Assembly (NCBI GenBank): GCA_965659665.1
Contig: CBFHWU010000028.1
Location: 1 to 51,851, forward strand
Length of the DNA: 51,851 nucleotides
Direction: 5' to 3'
DNA from: CBFHWU01 sp965659665
GTDB taxonomy: Bacteria; Bacteroidota; Bacteroidia; Flavobacteriales; Flavobacteriaceae
The translations under genes and the position numbers were made by a program. Shown here one piece after another: positions 44,572 through 51,851 of the stretch (within the stretch, counting starts at the first letter, position 1; every line of letters starts with the position of its first letter). The notes under the pieces are model-generated. The model saw only the letters and a program-made list of their open reading frames with translations, did no database searches and had not been told where the DNA came from.

Positions 44572-45318
44572 ATGAAACTCACACTAAAAGTTTGGCGTCA
44601 AGATCACGCTACCGCTAAGGGGGGACTTCAAACCTATCAAATAGATGAAGTATCACCTGATATGTCCTTTTTAGAAATGTTGGATGTTCTCAATGAACAG
44701 TTGATGGAGCAAGGCATACAGCCGGTTGCTTTTGATCATGATTGCCGTGAGGGAATATGTGGATCTTGCTCGATGTTTATTAACGGCGAAGCACATGGAC
44801 CCGATCGACTGGTTACAACCTGTCAGCTGCACATGCGCAAGTTCAAAGACGGTGATACCATCTATATCGAACCCTTCCGAGCAAAGGCCTTTCCAGTGAT
44901 AAAAGACTTGGTTGTAGATCGTACTGCTTTTGATCGTATTCAACATGCAGGGGGATTTGTTTCTGTTAATACCTCGGGTAATACTCAAGATGCCAATGCA
45001 ATTCCTATTGAAAAAGTGAAAGCCGATAAAGCATTTGATGCCGCAACATGTATCGGGTGCGGTGCTTGTGTGGCGACTTGTAAAAATGCTTCAGCGATGC
45101 TGTTTGTTTCGGCTAAAGTCTCTCAATACGCATTGCTTCCACAAGGTCAGGTGGAGGCTACCGATCGTGTAATGAATATGGTCAAACAAATGGATGAAGA
45201 AGGGTTTGGTAATTGTACCAACACCGGAGCCTGTGAAGTGGAATGCCCTAAAGGGATTTCATTAGAAAACATCGCTCGAATGAATCGTGAATACTTAGGG
45301 GCCAACTTTAAGGGTTAG
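44572..45318 (+). CDS. sdhB: Succinate dehydrogenase/fumarate reductase iron-sulfur subunit
   Basis: A 248-residue subunit with three cluster sites: [2Fe-2S] in CREGICGSCSMFING plus a later TTCQLH cysteine; then CIGCGACVATCKN and CTNTGACEVECPKG for the [4Fe-4S] and [3Fe-4S] clusters. It carries electrons from SdhA to the haem subunit. Its start follows sdhA by one base, and a hairpin terminator lies 49 bases after its stop. Confidence 0.95.
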   Translation: MKLTLKVWRQDHATAKGGLQTYQIDEVSPDMSFLEMLDVLNEQLMEQGIQPVAFDHDCREGICGSCSMFINGEAHGPDRLVTTCQLHMRKFKDGDTIYIEPFRAKAFPVIKDLVVDRTAFDRIQHAGGFVSVNTSGNTQDANAIPIEKVKADKAFDAATCIGCGACVATCKNASAMLFVSAKVSQYALLPQGQVEATDRVMNMVKQMDEEGFGNCTNTGACEVECPKGISLENIARMNREYLGANFKG

Positions 45319-45641
45319 TTGTTTTGTTCAACAGCAATTGAATACTAAATTGATCAACTCATTTTTCAAAATGGGAATTCCCATTTTTTATAATGGTATT
45401 CTGATTTCTCCTTCTATCGAAAGGGCGTCAGTATTTTTTGTTGTAATGATTGACCAATTTACAAAACCAGTAAAATCACTCCTCGTTAATAATTTTAAGT
45501 TCATTTTACTTCAAAGTCATAACCCATCAACTAAGTTTTGTTGCTTATCGGCTTATTGATAGGGAGGGTCGGATAAATTTTACAGGGTCTGATATTTATA
45601 GATATAGGAATCATCAAAGGATATTTTTTTTAAATTCACAT
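45319..45641. other. Intergenic region after sdhB with terminator and a minus-strand frame
   Basis: Besides the terminator at 45368-45389, a minus-strand frame of 38 codons (ATG 45504 to TAA 45388) reads RSDFTGFVNWSIITTKN and ends EGEIRIPL. An adjacent frame just upstream adds GYDFEVK. It looks like a scrap of a former coding sequence, but I cannot identify it. No -7 box was found for the downstream amidase. Confidence 0.35.
45368..45389 (+). terminator. Rho-independent-type terminator of sdhCAB (perfect palindrome)
   Basis: The 20-base perfect palindrome AAAATGGGAA/TTCCCATTTT (45368-45387) folds into an eight-pair stem with an AATT loop, followed by two more T. It lies 49 bases after the sdhB stop. 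It is symmetrical, so it could also act on the minus strand. Confidence 0.65.
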
Positions 45642-46412
45642 ATGAATTCAACTTTACGTATTGCTTTGGTTCAAATGGATATTGCATGGCATCAAACCAT
45701 TAAAAATCTAGACTACATAACACCACTTTTTAAGCAGCACGAGGCCGACCTTTGGGTATTGCCTGAGATGTTTGCCACTGGATTTACGATGAGTCCATCT
45801 TATGTAGCTCAACCTATGACGGGAAGTATTGTGGATTGGATGAAACAACAAGCACAAGCTCACAAAATTGCTATTGGCGGAAGTGTATCCATTTCTGAAA
45901 ATAATCGTTTTTATAATCGTTTTGTGATAGCAACACCAGAAAGAATCTTGGAGACGTATGACAAGTATCATCCTTATACCCCTTCGGGGGAGTCGAGCGT
46001 GTATACGCGAGGAAACAAAATAATAGCTGTTGAACACAAAGGTTGGCGTATTCGTTTATCTATTTGTTATGATTTGCGTTTTCCTGTTTTTGCTCGAAAT
46101 ACGGATGATTATGATGTTTTTTTGTGCGTAGCCAACTGGCCCAAAGCACGTATACAAGCTTGGAATGCACTTTTACGAGCAAGAGCAATAGAAAACATGA
46201 GTTATAGCATAGGAGTTAATCGTATTGGAAAAGATGCTTATCGATTGGAATATCCTGGACATTCGGCAGTGTATGATATGTTGGGGAACGAAATATGTCA
46301 TATGAAAAAAGAGCCCTCGGTTCAAGTAGTCCAATTGGATAAAGCTTTCTTACAAAAAACACGAAAAAAACTCCCTTTTCTCCATGATCGAGATAGATTT
46401 ATTTTAGAGTAA
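45642..46412 (+). CDS. Carbon-nitrogen hydrolase, omega-amidase (YafV/Nit2-like)
   Basis: A 256-residue nitrilase-superfamily amidase. The catalytic triad is Glu42 (VLPEMFATGF), Lys108 (YDKYHPYTPSGE) and Cys142 (SICYDLRFPVFAR). The FATGFTM and YDLRFP segments point to the omega-amidase group, which hydrolyses alpha-ketoglutaramate or alpha-ketosuccinamate left by glutamine transaminases. Its last 14 bases overlap the 3' end of the convergent Ig-like lipoprotein gene. Confidence 0.88.
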   Translation: MNSTLRIALVQMDIAWHQTIKNLDYITPLFKQHEADLWVLPEMFATGFTMSPSYVAQPMTGSIVDWMKQQAQAHKIAIGGSVSISENNRFYNRFVIATPERILETYDKYHPYTPSGESSVYTRGNKIIAVEHKGWRIRLSICYDLRFPVFARNTDDYDVFLCVANWPKARIQAWNALLRARAIENMSYSIGVNRIGKDAYRLEYPGHSAVYDMLGNEICHMKKEPSVQVVQLDKAFLQKTRKKLPFLHDRDRFILE

Positions 46413-48000
46413 AAGTCTCTTGTAATTCCCAATTTGCACGCACATCTAATAGCGCAGGAAAATGATAAACAGCTTCGGCTTGTTCTTTAAGTAAAAAATT
46501 TCCACTGTCCCATACACCATTACTATTTTCATCAATGCGAACTCTTACAAAGTATTTTTTTGGGGGTAAATTCATAAAACTATATTGTCCCCTTGGCTCG
46601 GTGATATATTGGGTCCGTTCAATTATTTCTTTGTCATCCATTATATCAATAAAAAAAGGAGAGGAAGGAATATTATTGATGCGTAAACGAATATTTCCGT
46701 AATCGACTCGGCTTTTTGTTTTTAAAAAATATTGTAAAGTGTCATGTGTAGCATCATAAAAATCGACAAAGGCATTGGGCAAAGCCTGTATTTTATAGGC
46801 GTCGTTGGGCAATAATTCAAATTGAATTTGTAACTCATGCGGATTTATAAGACGGGTTTCAAAATCAACTTGTACAGAATCTTTATTGACCAATGAAAAG
46901 AGACCCTTATTGACACTGCTTATAGGCGTACTTGTTTTGATAGAAAAAACATCCTCTAGGTCGATCGACCTGCTATGTGATGCTTCTACGCTTAATGAAT
47001 CAGCTTCGACCGACATAACTCGGTGCGTGTATGATTGTGATAATGTATCTTTAGTTAATGTAAATTGCAGGCTGTCTTGTTTTATGTTTTTATACCAAAA
47101 ATAAATGGAGTCTTTTTCACGATCTAAACTTTGGGTAAATTGAGCATCTCGACCAAGTTTTGTATCGAGGTTTATTTGAATTCCATTTGGATTTCCTTCG
47201 AAACCAAAACCGATACGATTTTTACCTGCTTGAAATGCACGACCAAAAGAAAAATTAGGTTCCTCTTGAAATAAAGTTAAGTCATATGACATCTCACTTG
47301 GAACCGTGATTATTTGGGGGTAAAAGCCTATTTTGTCTACTTTTTGATCAAAAACATAATTATTTGAAATATCTTTTTGAGCTACGAGTAAATATTGGCC
47401 TGCTTTAACATTTTCAATGTCAAATACGATTAAGCTGTCTAAAGTATTGGTGAAATAAGTAGGAGGTTTTTGATAAATAATGGAGTCAGTAAAAGTGCTA
47501 TCTATCGCATAGAGCATCACCGAAACAAAATTATCGGCTTTTCTAGATATTGCATCGCGGAGCGTCCCTTGAACACTAAGCGAATCAATATAGTCCCCTG
47601 TAGAAAAAACGTATTTAAAATAAGCAGATGGATTTCCTTCGTTATTATCTACAATACTTTGACCAAAATTGAACGTGTAAGTGGTATTTACGGAAAGGCT
47701 GTCCAAATCGATTTGAATGAATTTCGAAGCACCCGATTGAGGCGAGATGAGATATTGTGCTGGATCTAATGGAGGAGAAATAATAAGTTGTTTTCTTAGG
47801 TTTTTGAGTACAATATATTCATCAAAGTACAAACGAATACGTTCCGAGTTGAAGTTTGTTTTCATCACTTCTGGTATGGCCTTAATAAGAACAGGGGGTA
47901 TTTCATCTTTTTGCCCCCCTGAAGGCGAGCCCCTGCGTGCACAATTCACCAATAATGTACAAATCAATAGAAAAGCAAGAACATAAAAACGATGTTTCAT
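46399..48000 (-). CDS. Ig-like (Big_5-type) domain lipoprotein
   Basis: A 533-residue protein with lipoprotein signal (LLICTLLVNC, lipid-anchor Cys20, then ARRGSPSGG). An Ig-like domain follows: KDEIPPVLIKAIPEVMKTNF, IRLYFDEYIVLKNLRKQLIISPPL and LSVNTTYTFNFGQSIVDNNEGN, the Big_5 pattern. Later beta domains contain AGQYLLVAQKDISNNYVFD and the last part has FMNLPPKKYFVRVRIDENSNG, resembling a carboxypeptidase-regulatory fold. Common in Bacteroidota, probably outer-membrane anchored; function unknown. It lies 28 bases from comF in the same direction. Confidence 0.85.
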   Translation of the reverse strand: MKHRFYVLAFLLICTLLVNCARRGSPSGGQKDEIPPVLIKAIPEVMKTNFNSERIRLYFDEYIVLKNLRKQLIISPPLDPAQYLISPQSGASKFIQIDLDSLSVNTTYTFNFGQSIVDNNEGNPSAYFKYVFSTGDYIDSLSVQGTLRDAISRKADNFVSVMLYAIDSTFTDSIIYQKPPTYFTNTLDSLIVFDIENVKAGQYLLVAQKDISNNYVFDQKVDKIGFYPQIITVPSEMSYDLTLFQEEPNFSFGRAFQAGKNRIGFGFEGNPNGIQINLDTKLGRDAQFTQSLDREKDSIYFWYKNIKQDSLQFTLTKDTLSQSYTHRVMSVEADSLSVEASHSRSIDLEDVFSIKTSTPISSVNKGLFSLVNKDSVQVDFETRLINPHELQIQFELLPNDAYKIQALPNAFVDFYDATHDTLQYFLKTKSRVDYGNIRLRINNIPSSPFFIDIMDDKEIIERTQYITEPRGQYSFMNLPPKKYFVRVRIDENSNGVWDSGNFLLKEQAEAVYHFPALLDVRANWELQETFTLK

Positions 48001-48028
48001 ATATGCAAAATAACGACTATTTTCAACA

Positions 48029-48730
48029 TTATTGATGCCTAAATGCTATTGTTACCACAGAAATTTGTGTATTTAATGTTTTTGATAAACATTTACAACA
48101 TGCAGCAATAGTGGAGCCCGTTGTCATGACATCGTCTATGAGTAATACATGGGTAAAGTTATTGTGGAGAGGAGCACGAATTTTAAAAGCATTTTCTACC
48201 TCTTTCCAACGTTCGTTTTTAGATTTATCAATAAGTGTTTGGGTGTGTTTGAACCGCTCAAGAATATCAGTTCGGTAGGGGATATTTAATATTTTTGATA
48301 ATCTATTTCCAAAGGAATCTAGTTGGTTATATCCTCGTTTTAATTTTCGAATCCAATGTAAAGGCACCGGAACGATTACTTGACATGAGCTAAACCCTTG
48401 GTGGTTTTTCAACTGATGTCCAAGCTGTGTTCCGAAATAATCGCCTATTTGAGTTTGTCCTTTGTATTTCATCATATGAATAAGATTCTGAACAACCCCC
48501 TTTTTGTAATAATAACAATATGAAGTACCATATGCTATGGAAGCTTTTCCCACCAAAAGCACATGGATGGGCGTTTTATCTCGCATTTCAAAATAAGTTT
48601 TGGCGATCTTATTTTGACATGACAAACAAAGAAGTCTTAATGAATTGGGCAACAAGCAATGACACCCGTAACATTGTCGAGGAAAAAAGACAGATACAAA
48701 GTCATGCCAGTATAATAAGATTCGATACAT
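48029..48730 (-). CDS. ComF family protein (phosphoribosyltransferase-like)
   Basis: A 233-residue ComF/GntX protein. The N-terminus has a cysteine cluster likely to bind zinc (CYGCHCLLPNSLRLLCLSC), and the C-terminus has the PRPP-binding loop VLLIDDVMTTGST plus VPVPLHWIRKLKRGYNQ. Relatives are linked to DNA uptake in competent bacteria, but the biochemical role is not settled. The ATG at 48730 was chosen over a TTG four codons upstream. Divergent from glyQS, with only 40 bases between. Confidence 0.88.
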   Translation of the reverse strand: MYRILLYWHDFVSVFFPRQCYGCHCLLPNSLRLLCLSCQNKIAKTYFEMRDKTPIHVLLVGKASIAYGTSYCYYYKKGVVQNLIHMMKYKGQTQIGDYFGTQLGHQLKNHQGFSSCQVIVPVPLHWIRKLKRGYNQLDSFGNRLSKILNIPYRTDILERFKHTQTLIDKSKNERWKEVENAFKIRAPLHNNFTHVLLIDDVMTTGSTIAACCKCLSKTLNTQISVVTIAFRHQ

Positions 48731-48758
48731 AGCTCGTACCAATTTACAAAAGAAAGCT

Positions 48759-48766
48759 TATTTTTG
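48759..48766 (+). promoter_or_regulatory. Bacteroidota -7 element TATTTTTG for glycyl-tRNA synthetase
   Basis: A perfect TAnnTTTG box ending four bases before the ATG at 48771, in the 40-base gap between divergent comF and glyQS. No TTG at 17-23 bases upstream. Predicts a leaderless or nearly leaderless mRNA. Confidence 0.5.
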
Positions 48767-48770
48767 CGCT

Positions 48771-50309
48771 ATGTCAGAAACAGATCAATTCAAAAAAGTT
48801 ATTTCTCACGCTAAAGAGTATGGTTTTGTATTCCCTTCGAGTGAAATTTATGACGGTTTAAGTGCCGTGTATGATTATGGCCAACAAGGGGTTTTGCTCA
48901 AAAAAAACATACGTGATTATTGGTGGAAAGCGATGGTTCAGCTCAATGACAATATTGTGGGCTTAGATGCGGCAATATTTATGCATCCTACCACATGGAA
49001 GGCTTCTGGGCATGTGGATGCATTTAATGATCCTTTGATTGATAACAAGGATTCAAAAAAACGATACCGTGCGGATGTGCTTATTGAAGATCATGTAGCA
49101 AAAATTGAAGGAAAAATTGACAAGGAAGTAACAAAAGCTAAAAAACGTTTTGGAGATTCTTTTGATCGAGATCAATTTGAAAATACCAATCCTCGTGTGC
49201 TTGGTTACAAAGACAAAGCAAGGACGATTTTGTCTCGAATGGGAAAATCTTTAGAAAAGGAAGACCTCGCCGATATCAAATCTCTTATTGAAGAGCTTGA
49301 CATCGCTTGCCCTCTATCAGGTTCTCGAAATTGGACGGATGTCAAACAATTTAACTTGATGTTTGGAACTAAGCTTGGAGCTTCGGCCGAACATGCAACC
49401 GATTTATTTTTACGACCTGAAACAGCTCAAGGAATTTTTGTTAATTTTTTAAACGTTCAAAAAACAGGTCGAATGAAATTACCTTTTGGGATCGCTCAAA
49501 CAGGAAAAGCCTTTCGAAATGAAATCGTAGCTCGCCAATTTATTTTTCGTATGCGAGAGTTTGAACAAATGGAAATGCAGTTTTTTATTCCGCCGGGTAC
49601 ACAAAAGAAATGGTATGCACATTGGAAAGAAACGAGACTTAACTGGCACTTATCCTTAGGAATGGGACAGGATCAGTATCGTTTTCATGACCATGATAAA
49701 TTGGCCCATTATGCCGATGCAGCTTGTGATATAGAATTTAAATTTCCTTTTGGGTTTAAAGAATTAGAAGGAATTCATTCACGTACCGATTTTGACTTGG
49801 CAAGTCATGAAAAATTTGCTGGAAAAAAACTTCAATATTTTGATCCTGACGCACAAGAAAATTATGTTCCTTATGTACTGGAAACTTCCATTGGATTAGA
49901 CCGTATGTTTTTGGCCGTTTTGTCAAAGTCTCTCCAACAGGAAACTTTGGAAGATGGCTCCTCAAGAACAGTACTCCGATTACCTTCAGTATTGGCGCCC
50001 ATAAAGGCAACTCTTTTACCCTTAGTAAAAAAAGATGGACTTCCTGAAATTGCTCAAAAAATTGTTTCGGATTTAAAATGGGATTTCTCTGTATCCTATG
50101 ATGAAAAGGATGCTGTCGGACGTCGTTATCGACGCCAAGATGCGCTGGGAACCCCATTTTGTATCACGGTGGACCACCAAACACTCGAAGATCAAACGGT
50201 CACTATTCGTCATCGAGATTCGATGAAACAAGAACGAATTTTAATTTCCGAAATTGCTCAACGACTCGAACAAGCCACCTCATTTAAAACATGGCTTCGT
50301 AAAATTTAA
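48771..50309 (+). CDS. glyQS: Glycyl-tRNA synthetase (single-chain class II type)
   Basis: A 512-residue class II synthetase of the alpha2 type. Seen: GFVFPSSEIYDGLSAVYDYG at the start, LFLRPETAQGIFVNF, the motif 2 region FGIAQTGKAFRNEI and FRMREFEQMEMQFF, motif 3 GLDRMFLAVL, and a C-terminal anticodon-binding domain (LPLVKKDGLPEIAQ to RHRDSMKQERI). It charges tRNA-Gly. Complete and of normal length. Its stop shares the bases TTAA with the convergent gene. Confidence 0.95.
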   Translation: MSETDQFKKVISHAKEYGFVFPSSEIYDGLSAVYDYGQQGVLLKKNIRDYWWKAMVQLNDNIVGLDAAIFMHPTTWKASGHVDAFNDPLIDNKDSKKRYRADVLIEDHVAKIEGKIDKEVTKAKKRFGDSFDRDQFENTNPRVLGYKDKARTILSRMGKSLEKEDLADIKSLIEELDIACPLSGSRNWTDVKQFNLMFGTKLGASAEHATDLFLRPETAQGIFVNFLNVQKTGRMKLPFGIAQTGKAFRNEIVARQFIFRMREFEQMEMQFFIPPGTQKKWYAHWKETRLNWHLSLGMGQDQYRFHDHDKLAHYADAACDIEFKFPFGFKELEGIHSRTDFDLASHEKFAGKKLQYFDPDAQENYVPYVLETSIGLDRMFLAVLSKSLQQETLEDGSSRTVLRLPSVLAPIKATLLPLVKKDGLPEIAQKIVSDLKWDFSVSYDEKDAVGRRYRRQDALGTPFCITVDHQTLEDQTVTIRHRDSMKQERILISEIAQRLEQATSFKTWLRKI

Positions 50310-50836
50310 AATCGTTTTCCGAAAGATATTCCAATTCTTGGGACTACTCCAGGGGCGTTTTCCTTTTCTAGCATATATCGACCTGCACCTGCATAAATTA
50401 CAGCCACAAAATTTCTTTTCGTAATGAACTTTTTTCCAAGCGAAAAACCGATGGCTAATTCATTAAAATCATTGTAAACATTCACTTGACTATCATCATA
50501 ACTCCCCGTTGCATAGGTAGCAAAAGCTTCAACAAAAAAGCCCGCGTTTTCCTTTTCGCTAAAATAAATTCTGTAAAAGGGTGTTAATGTAAACGCTTCA
50601 TAATAATAGGGAGCATCTTTATTGAACCTACTTTTACCATCAAGCGATAAAAAAGTATTGAGCCCAAAACTAGACTCTTCGTTAAGGTGAATTTCGTAAG
50701 TAAAATCTAAAGTCTTGAAAACCAATATATTAAGTGCATTTATGCTTAATTCTTTTCTTAGAGTAGTAGGGTTATTTTGTTGTGCATTTCCGTGAAATGA
50801 TAAAAAAATGAAAAATAAAAATAAGAATAATCGCAT
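50306..50836 (-). CDS. Small exported beta-barrel-like protein, unknown function
   Basis: A 176-residue protein with signal peptide (MRLFLFLFFIFLSFHGNAQ). The mature part is a series of amphipathic strands: LNILVFKTLDFTYEIHLN, SFGLNTFLSL, ALTLTPFYRIYF-like FTLTPFYRIYF, GFFVEAFATYATG and RIGISFGKRF, ending in an aromatic residue as outer-membrane barrels do. Flavobacterial relatives with this layout are annotated as hypothetical or DUF3575-like. It ends head-on with glyQS. Confidence 0.75.
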   Translation of the reverse strand: MRLFLFLFFIFLSFHGNAQQNNPTTLRKELSINALNILVFKTLDFTYEIHLNEESSFGLNTFLSLDGKSRFNKDAPYYYEAFTLTPFYRIYFSEKENAGFFVEAFATYATGSYDDSQVNVYNDFNELAIGFSLGKKFITKRNFVAVIYAGAGRYMLEKENAPGVVPRIGISFGKRF

Positions 50837-50887
50837 ATTAAGTAGATTTTTAAAGTTTTTGGTAAATATAATATGTATTTTAGATTT

Positions 50888-51649
50888 ATGAATATTATCT
50901 CCTACAATGTAAATGGTATAAGAGCCGCACTAAAAAAAGGATTTTTAGAATGGTTGATGACTGTTGACCCGGAGCTAGTTTGTTTGCAAGAAACTAAAGC
51001 TCAAAAAGAACAACTTGATCTTAGTGTTTTTGAGGATGCTGGATACACGTATCAGTATTGGTTTTCTGCTCAAAAGAAAGGATATAGTGGTGTTGCGATC
51101 TTATCTAAACAAAAGCCACTTCACGTCGCCTACGGAACTGGGATAGATTACATGGATGTTGAGGGTCGAAACCTTAGGGTCGATTTTGATGACTTTTCTG
51201 TAATGAACTTGTACTTACCTTCAGGAACAAACAGAGAAAGATTGTCTTTTAAATTTCGCTATATGAACGACTTTCTTGAATATGTTAAAACCCTTAAGAA
51301 AAAATATTCCAATCTCATTATTTGTGGAGACTATAATATTTGTCATAAGGCCATTGATATTCATGACCCGATTCGAAATGCTAAAGTTTCAGGATTTTTA
51401 CCTCAAGAAAGAGCTTGGTTTGACAAGTTGATCAAAGCAGGTTTTGTGGACTCCTTTAGAGACTTAAATAACGATCCTCATCATTATACTTGGTGGAGTT
51501 ATCGTGCTAATGCACGAAATAACAATAAAGGATGGAGGATTGATTATGCCTTAGTTACCCAAGAGCTAGCTTCTCAAATTAGTCGTGCCTATATTTTACC
51601 TACTGCAAATCATTCTGATCACTGCCCAGTAGGAATTAAAATGATATGA
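50888..51649 (+). CDS. xth: Exodeoxyribonuclease III
   Basis: A 253-residue EEP-family nuclease. Active-site segments: MNIISYNVNGIRAALKKGF, CLQETKAQ (metal-binding Glu), DVEGRNLRVDF, NLYLPSGTN, ICGDYNICH (Asp and Asn), TWWSYRANARNNNKGWRIDY and NHSDHCPVG (catalytic His). It repairs abasic sites and removes 3' blocks. I took the ATG at 50888, because the longer frame adds only five residues that relatives lack. It appears monocistronic; the 202 bases after it hold nothing recognised. Confidence 0.93.
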   Translation: MNIISYNVNGIRAALKKGFLEWLMTVDPELVCLQETKAQKEQLDLSVFEDAGYTYQYWFSAQKKGYSGVAILSKQKPLHVAYGTGIDYMDVEGRNLRVDFDDFSVMNLYLPSGTNRERLSFKFRYMNDFLEYVKTLKKKYSNLIICGDYNICHKAIDIHDPIRNAKVSGFLPQERAWFDKLIKAGFVDSFRDLNNDPHHYTWWSYRANARNNNKGWRIDYALVTQELASQISRAYILPTANHSDHCPVGIKMI

Positions 51650-51851
51650 ACTCTTTTTAAGCGACTTTCATAGTATAAAGTTAAATATTTTAAAGATGTT
51701 TTTTGGGAAGACCCCTCCTCTCATTTTGTGCCCATTAATAATAGTAAATAATTAATGCTGTTTTTTTGATAATTTTCCTCCATTGTTAATTCTTTTTGTT
51801 TTTTACACTTGGTTTTTAGTGATTTTAACCGCTAATTTTGAGTTCAAATTT

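Noticed and set aside
45338..45559. 73-codon TTG-started plus-strand frame after sdhB
   Set aside because: It runs through the terminator palindrome, has a weak start and shows no family pattern.

Overview
The window is AT-rich chromosomal DNA of a member of the Bacteroidota, most likely a marine Flavobacteriaceae. Evidence: a GLPGLI-family protein next to a TonB-receptor-type barrel; DUF2911, DUF3078, DUF2480 and LVIVD-repeat proteins; a suf operon in the Bacteroidota order; a three-gene SdhCAB complex; a degenerate type IX secretion sorting domain; TAnnTTTG -7 promoter elements; and almost no Shine-Dalgarno sequences. No phage, insertion sequence, CRISPR array, tRNA or rRNA was seen.

Bases 1 to about 13.9 kb are a loose, eroding accessory region. 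Intact genes are a DUF2911 protein, two alpha/beta hydrolases, kynureninase (kynU), a GLPGLI/outer-membrane barrel pair, an NAD-dependent reductase and a small HAD phosphatase. Between them lie remnants: a deleted MBOAT acyltransferase, an internally deleted SGNH hydrolase, a hexapeptide-type transferase, a family-17-like glucanase on the minus strand and a DegT-type sugar aminotransferase without its PLP lysine. Several belong to families used in surface polysaccharides, so I infer an old glycan locus in decay.

Bases 14.2-22.1 kb carry a giant alpha-2-macroglobulin lipoprotein with a CxEQ thioester, overlapping pbpC (penicillin-binding protein 1C), a known periplasmic protection pair. A second decay patch follows (22.1-23.3 kb): a frameshifted GNAT gene, a membrane-protein gene with an internal TGA, and a small Cys-rich protein gene cut by TGA at an expected Cys codon.

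From 23.5 kb the DNA is compact core genome. A plus-strand set (enoyl-CoA hydratase family, queD, lpxH, hflX) meets a long minus-strand operon: an IscA/SufA-type carrier, sufB, a small lipoprotein, sufC, sufD, sufS, sufE, a DUF59 protein, DUF2480 and DUF3078. Then come an LVIVD surface lipoprotein, thiL, an aminopeptidase P and a VPS10/BNR secreted protein. One more pseudogene (a secreted protein with a T9SS tail) lies just before sdhCAB, which ends in a clear hairpin terminator. The right end holds a nitrilase-family amidase, an Ig-like lipoprotein, comF, glycyl-tRNA synthetase, a small barrel-like protein and exonuclease III.

I found no convincing new multi-gene system. The most notable points are the concentration of decayed genes, the in-frame TGA at a Cys position, start codons placed 3-5 bases after -7 promoter elements, convergent gene pairs sharing their stop codons, and an uncharacterised lipoprotein inside the suf operon.
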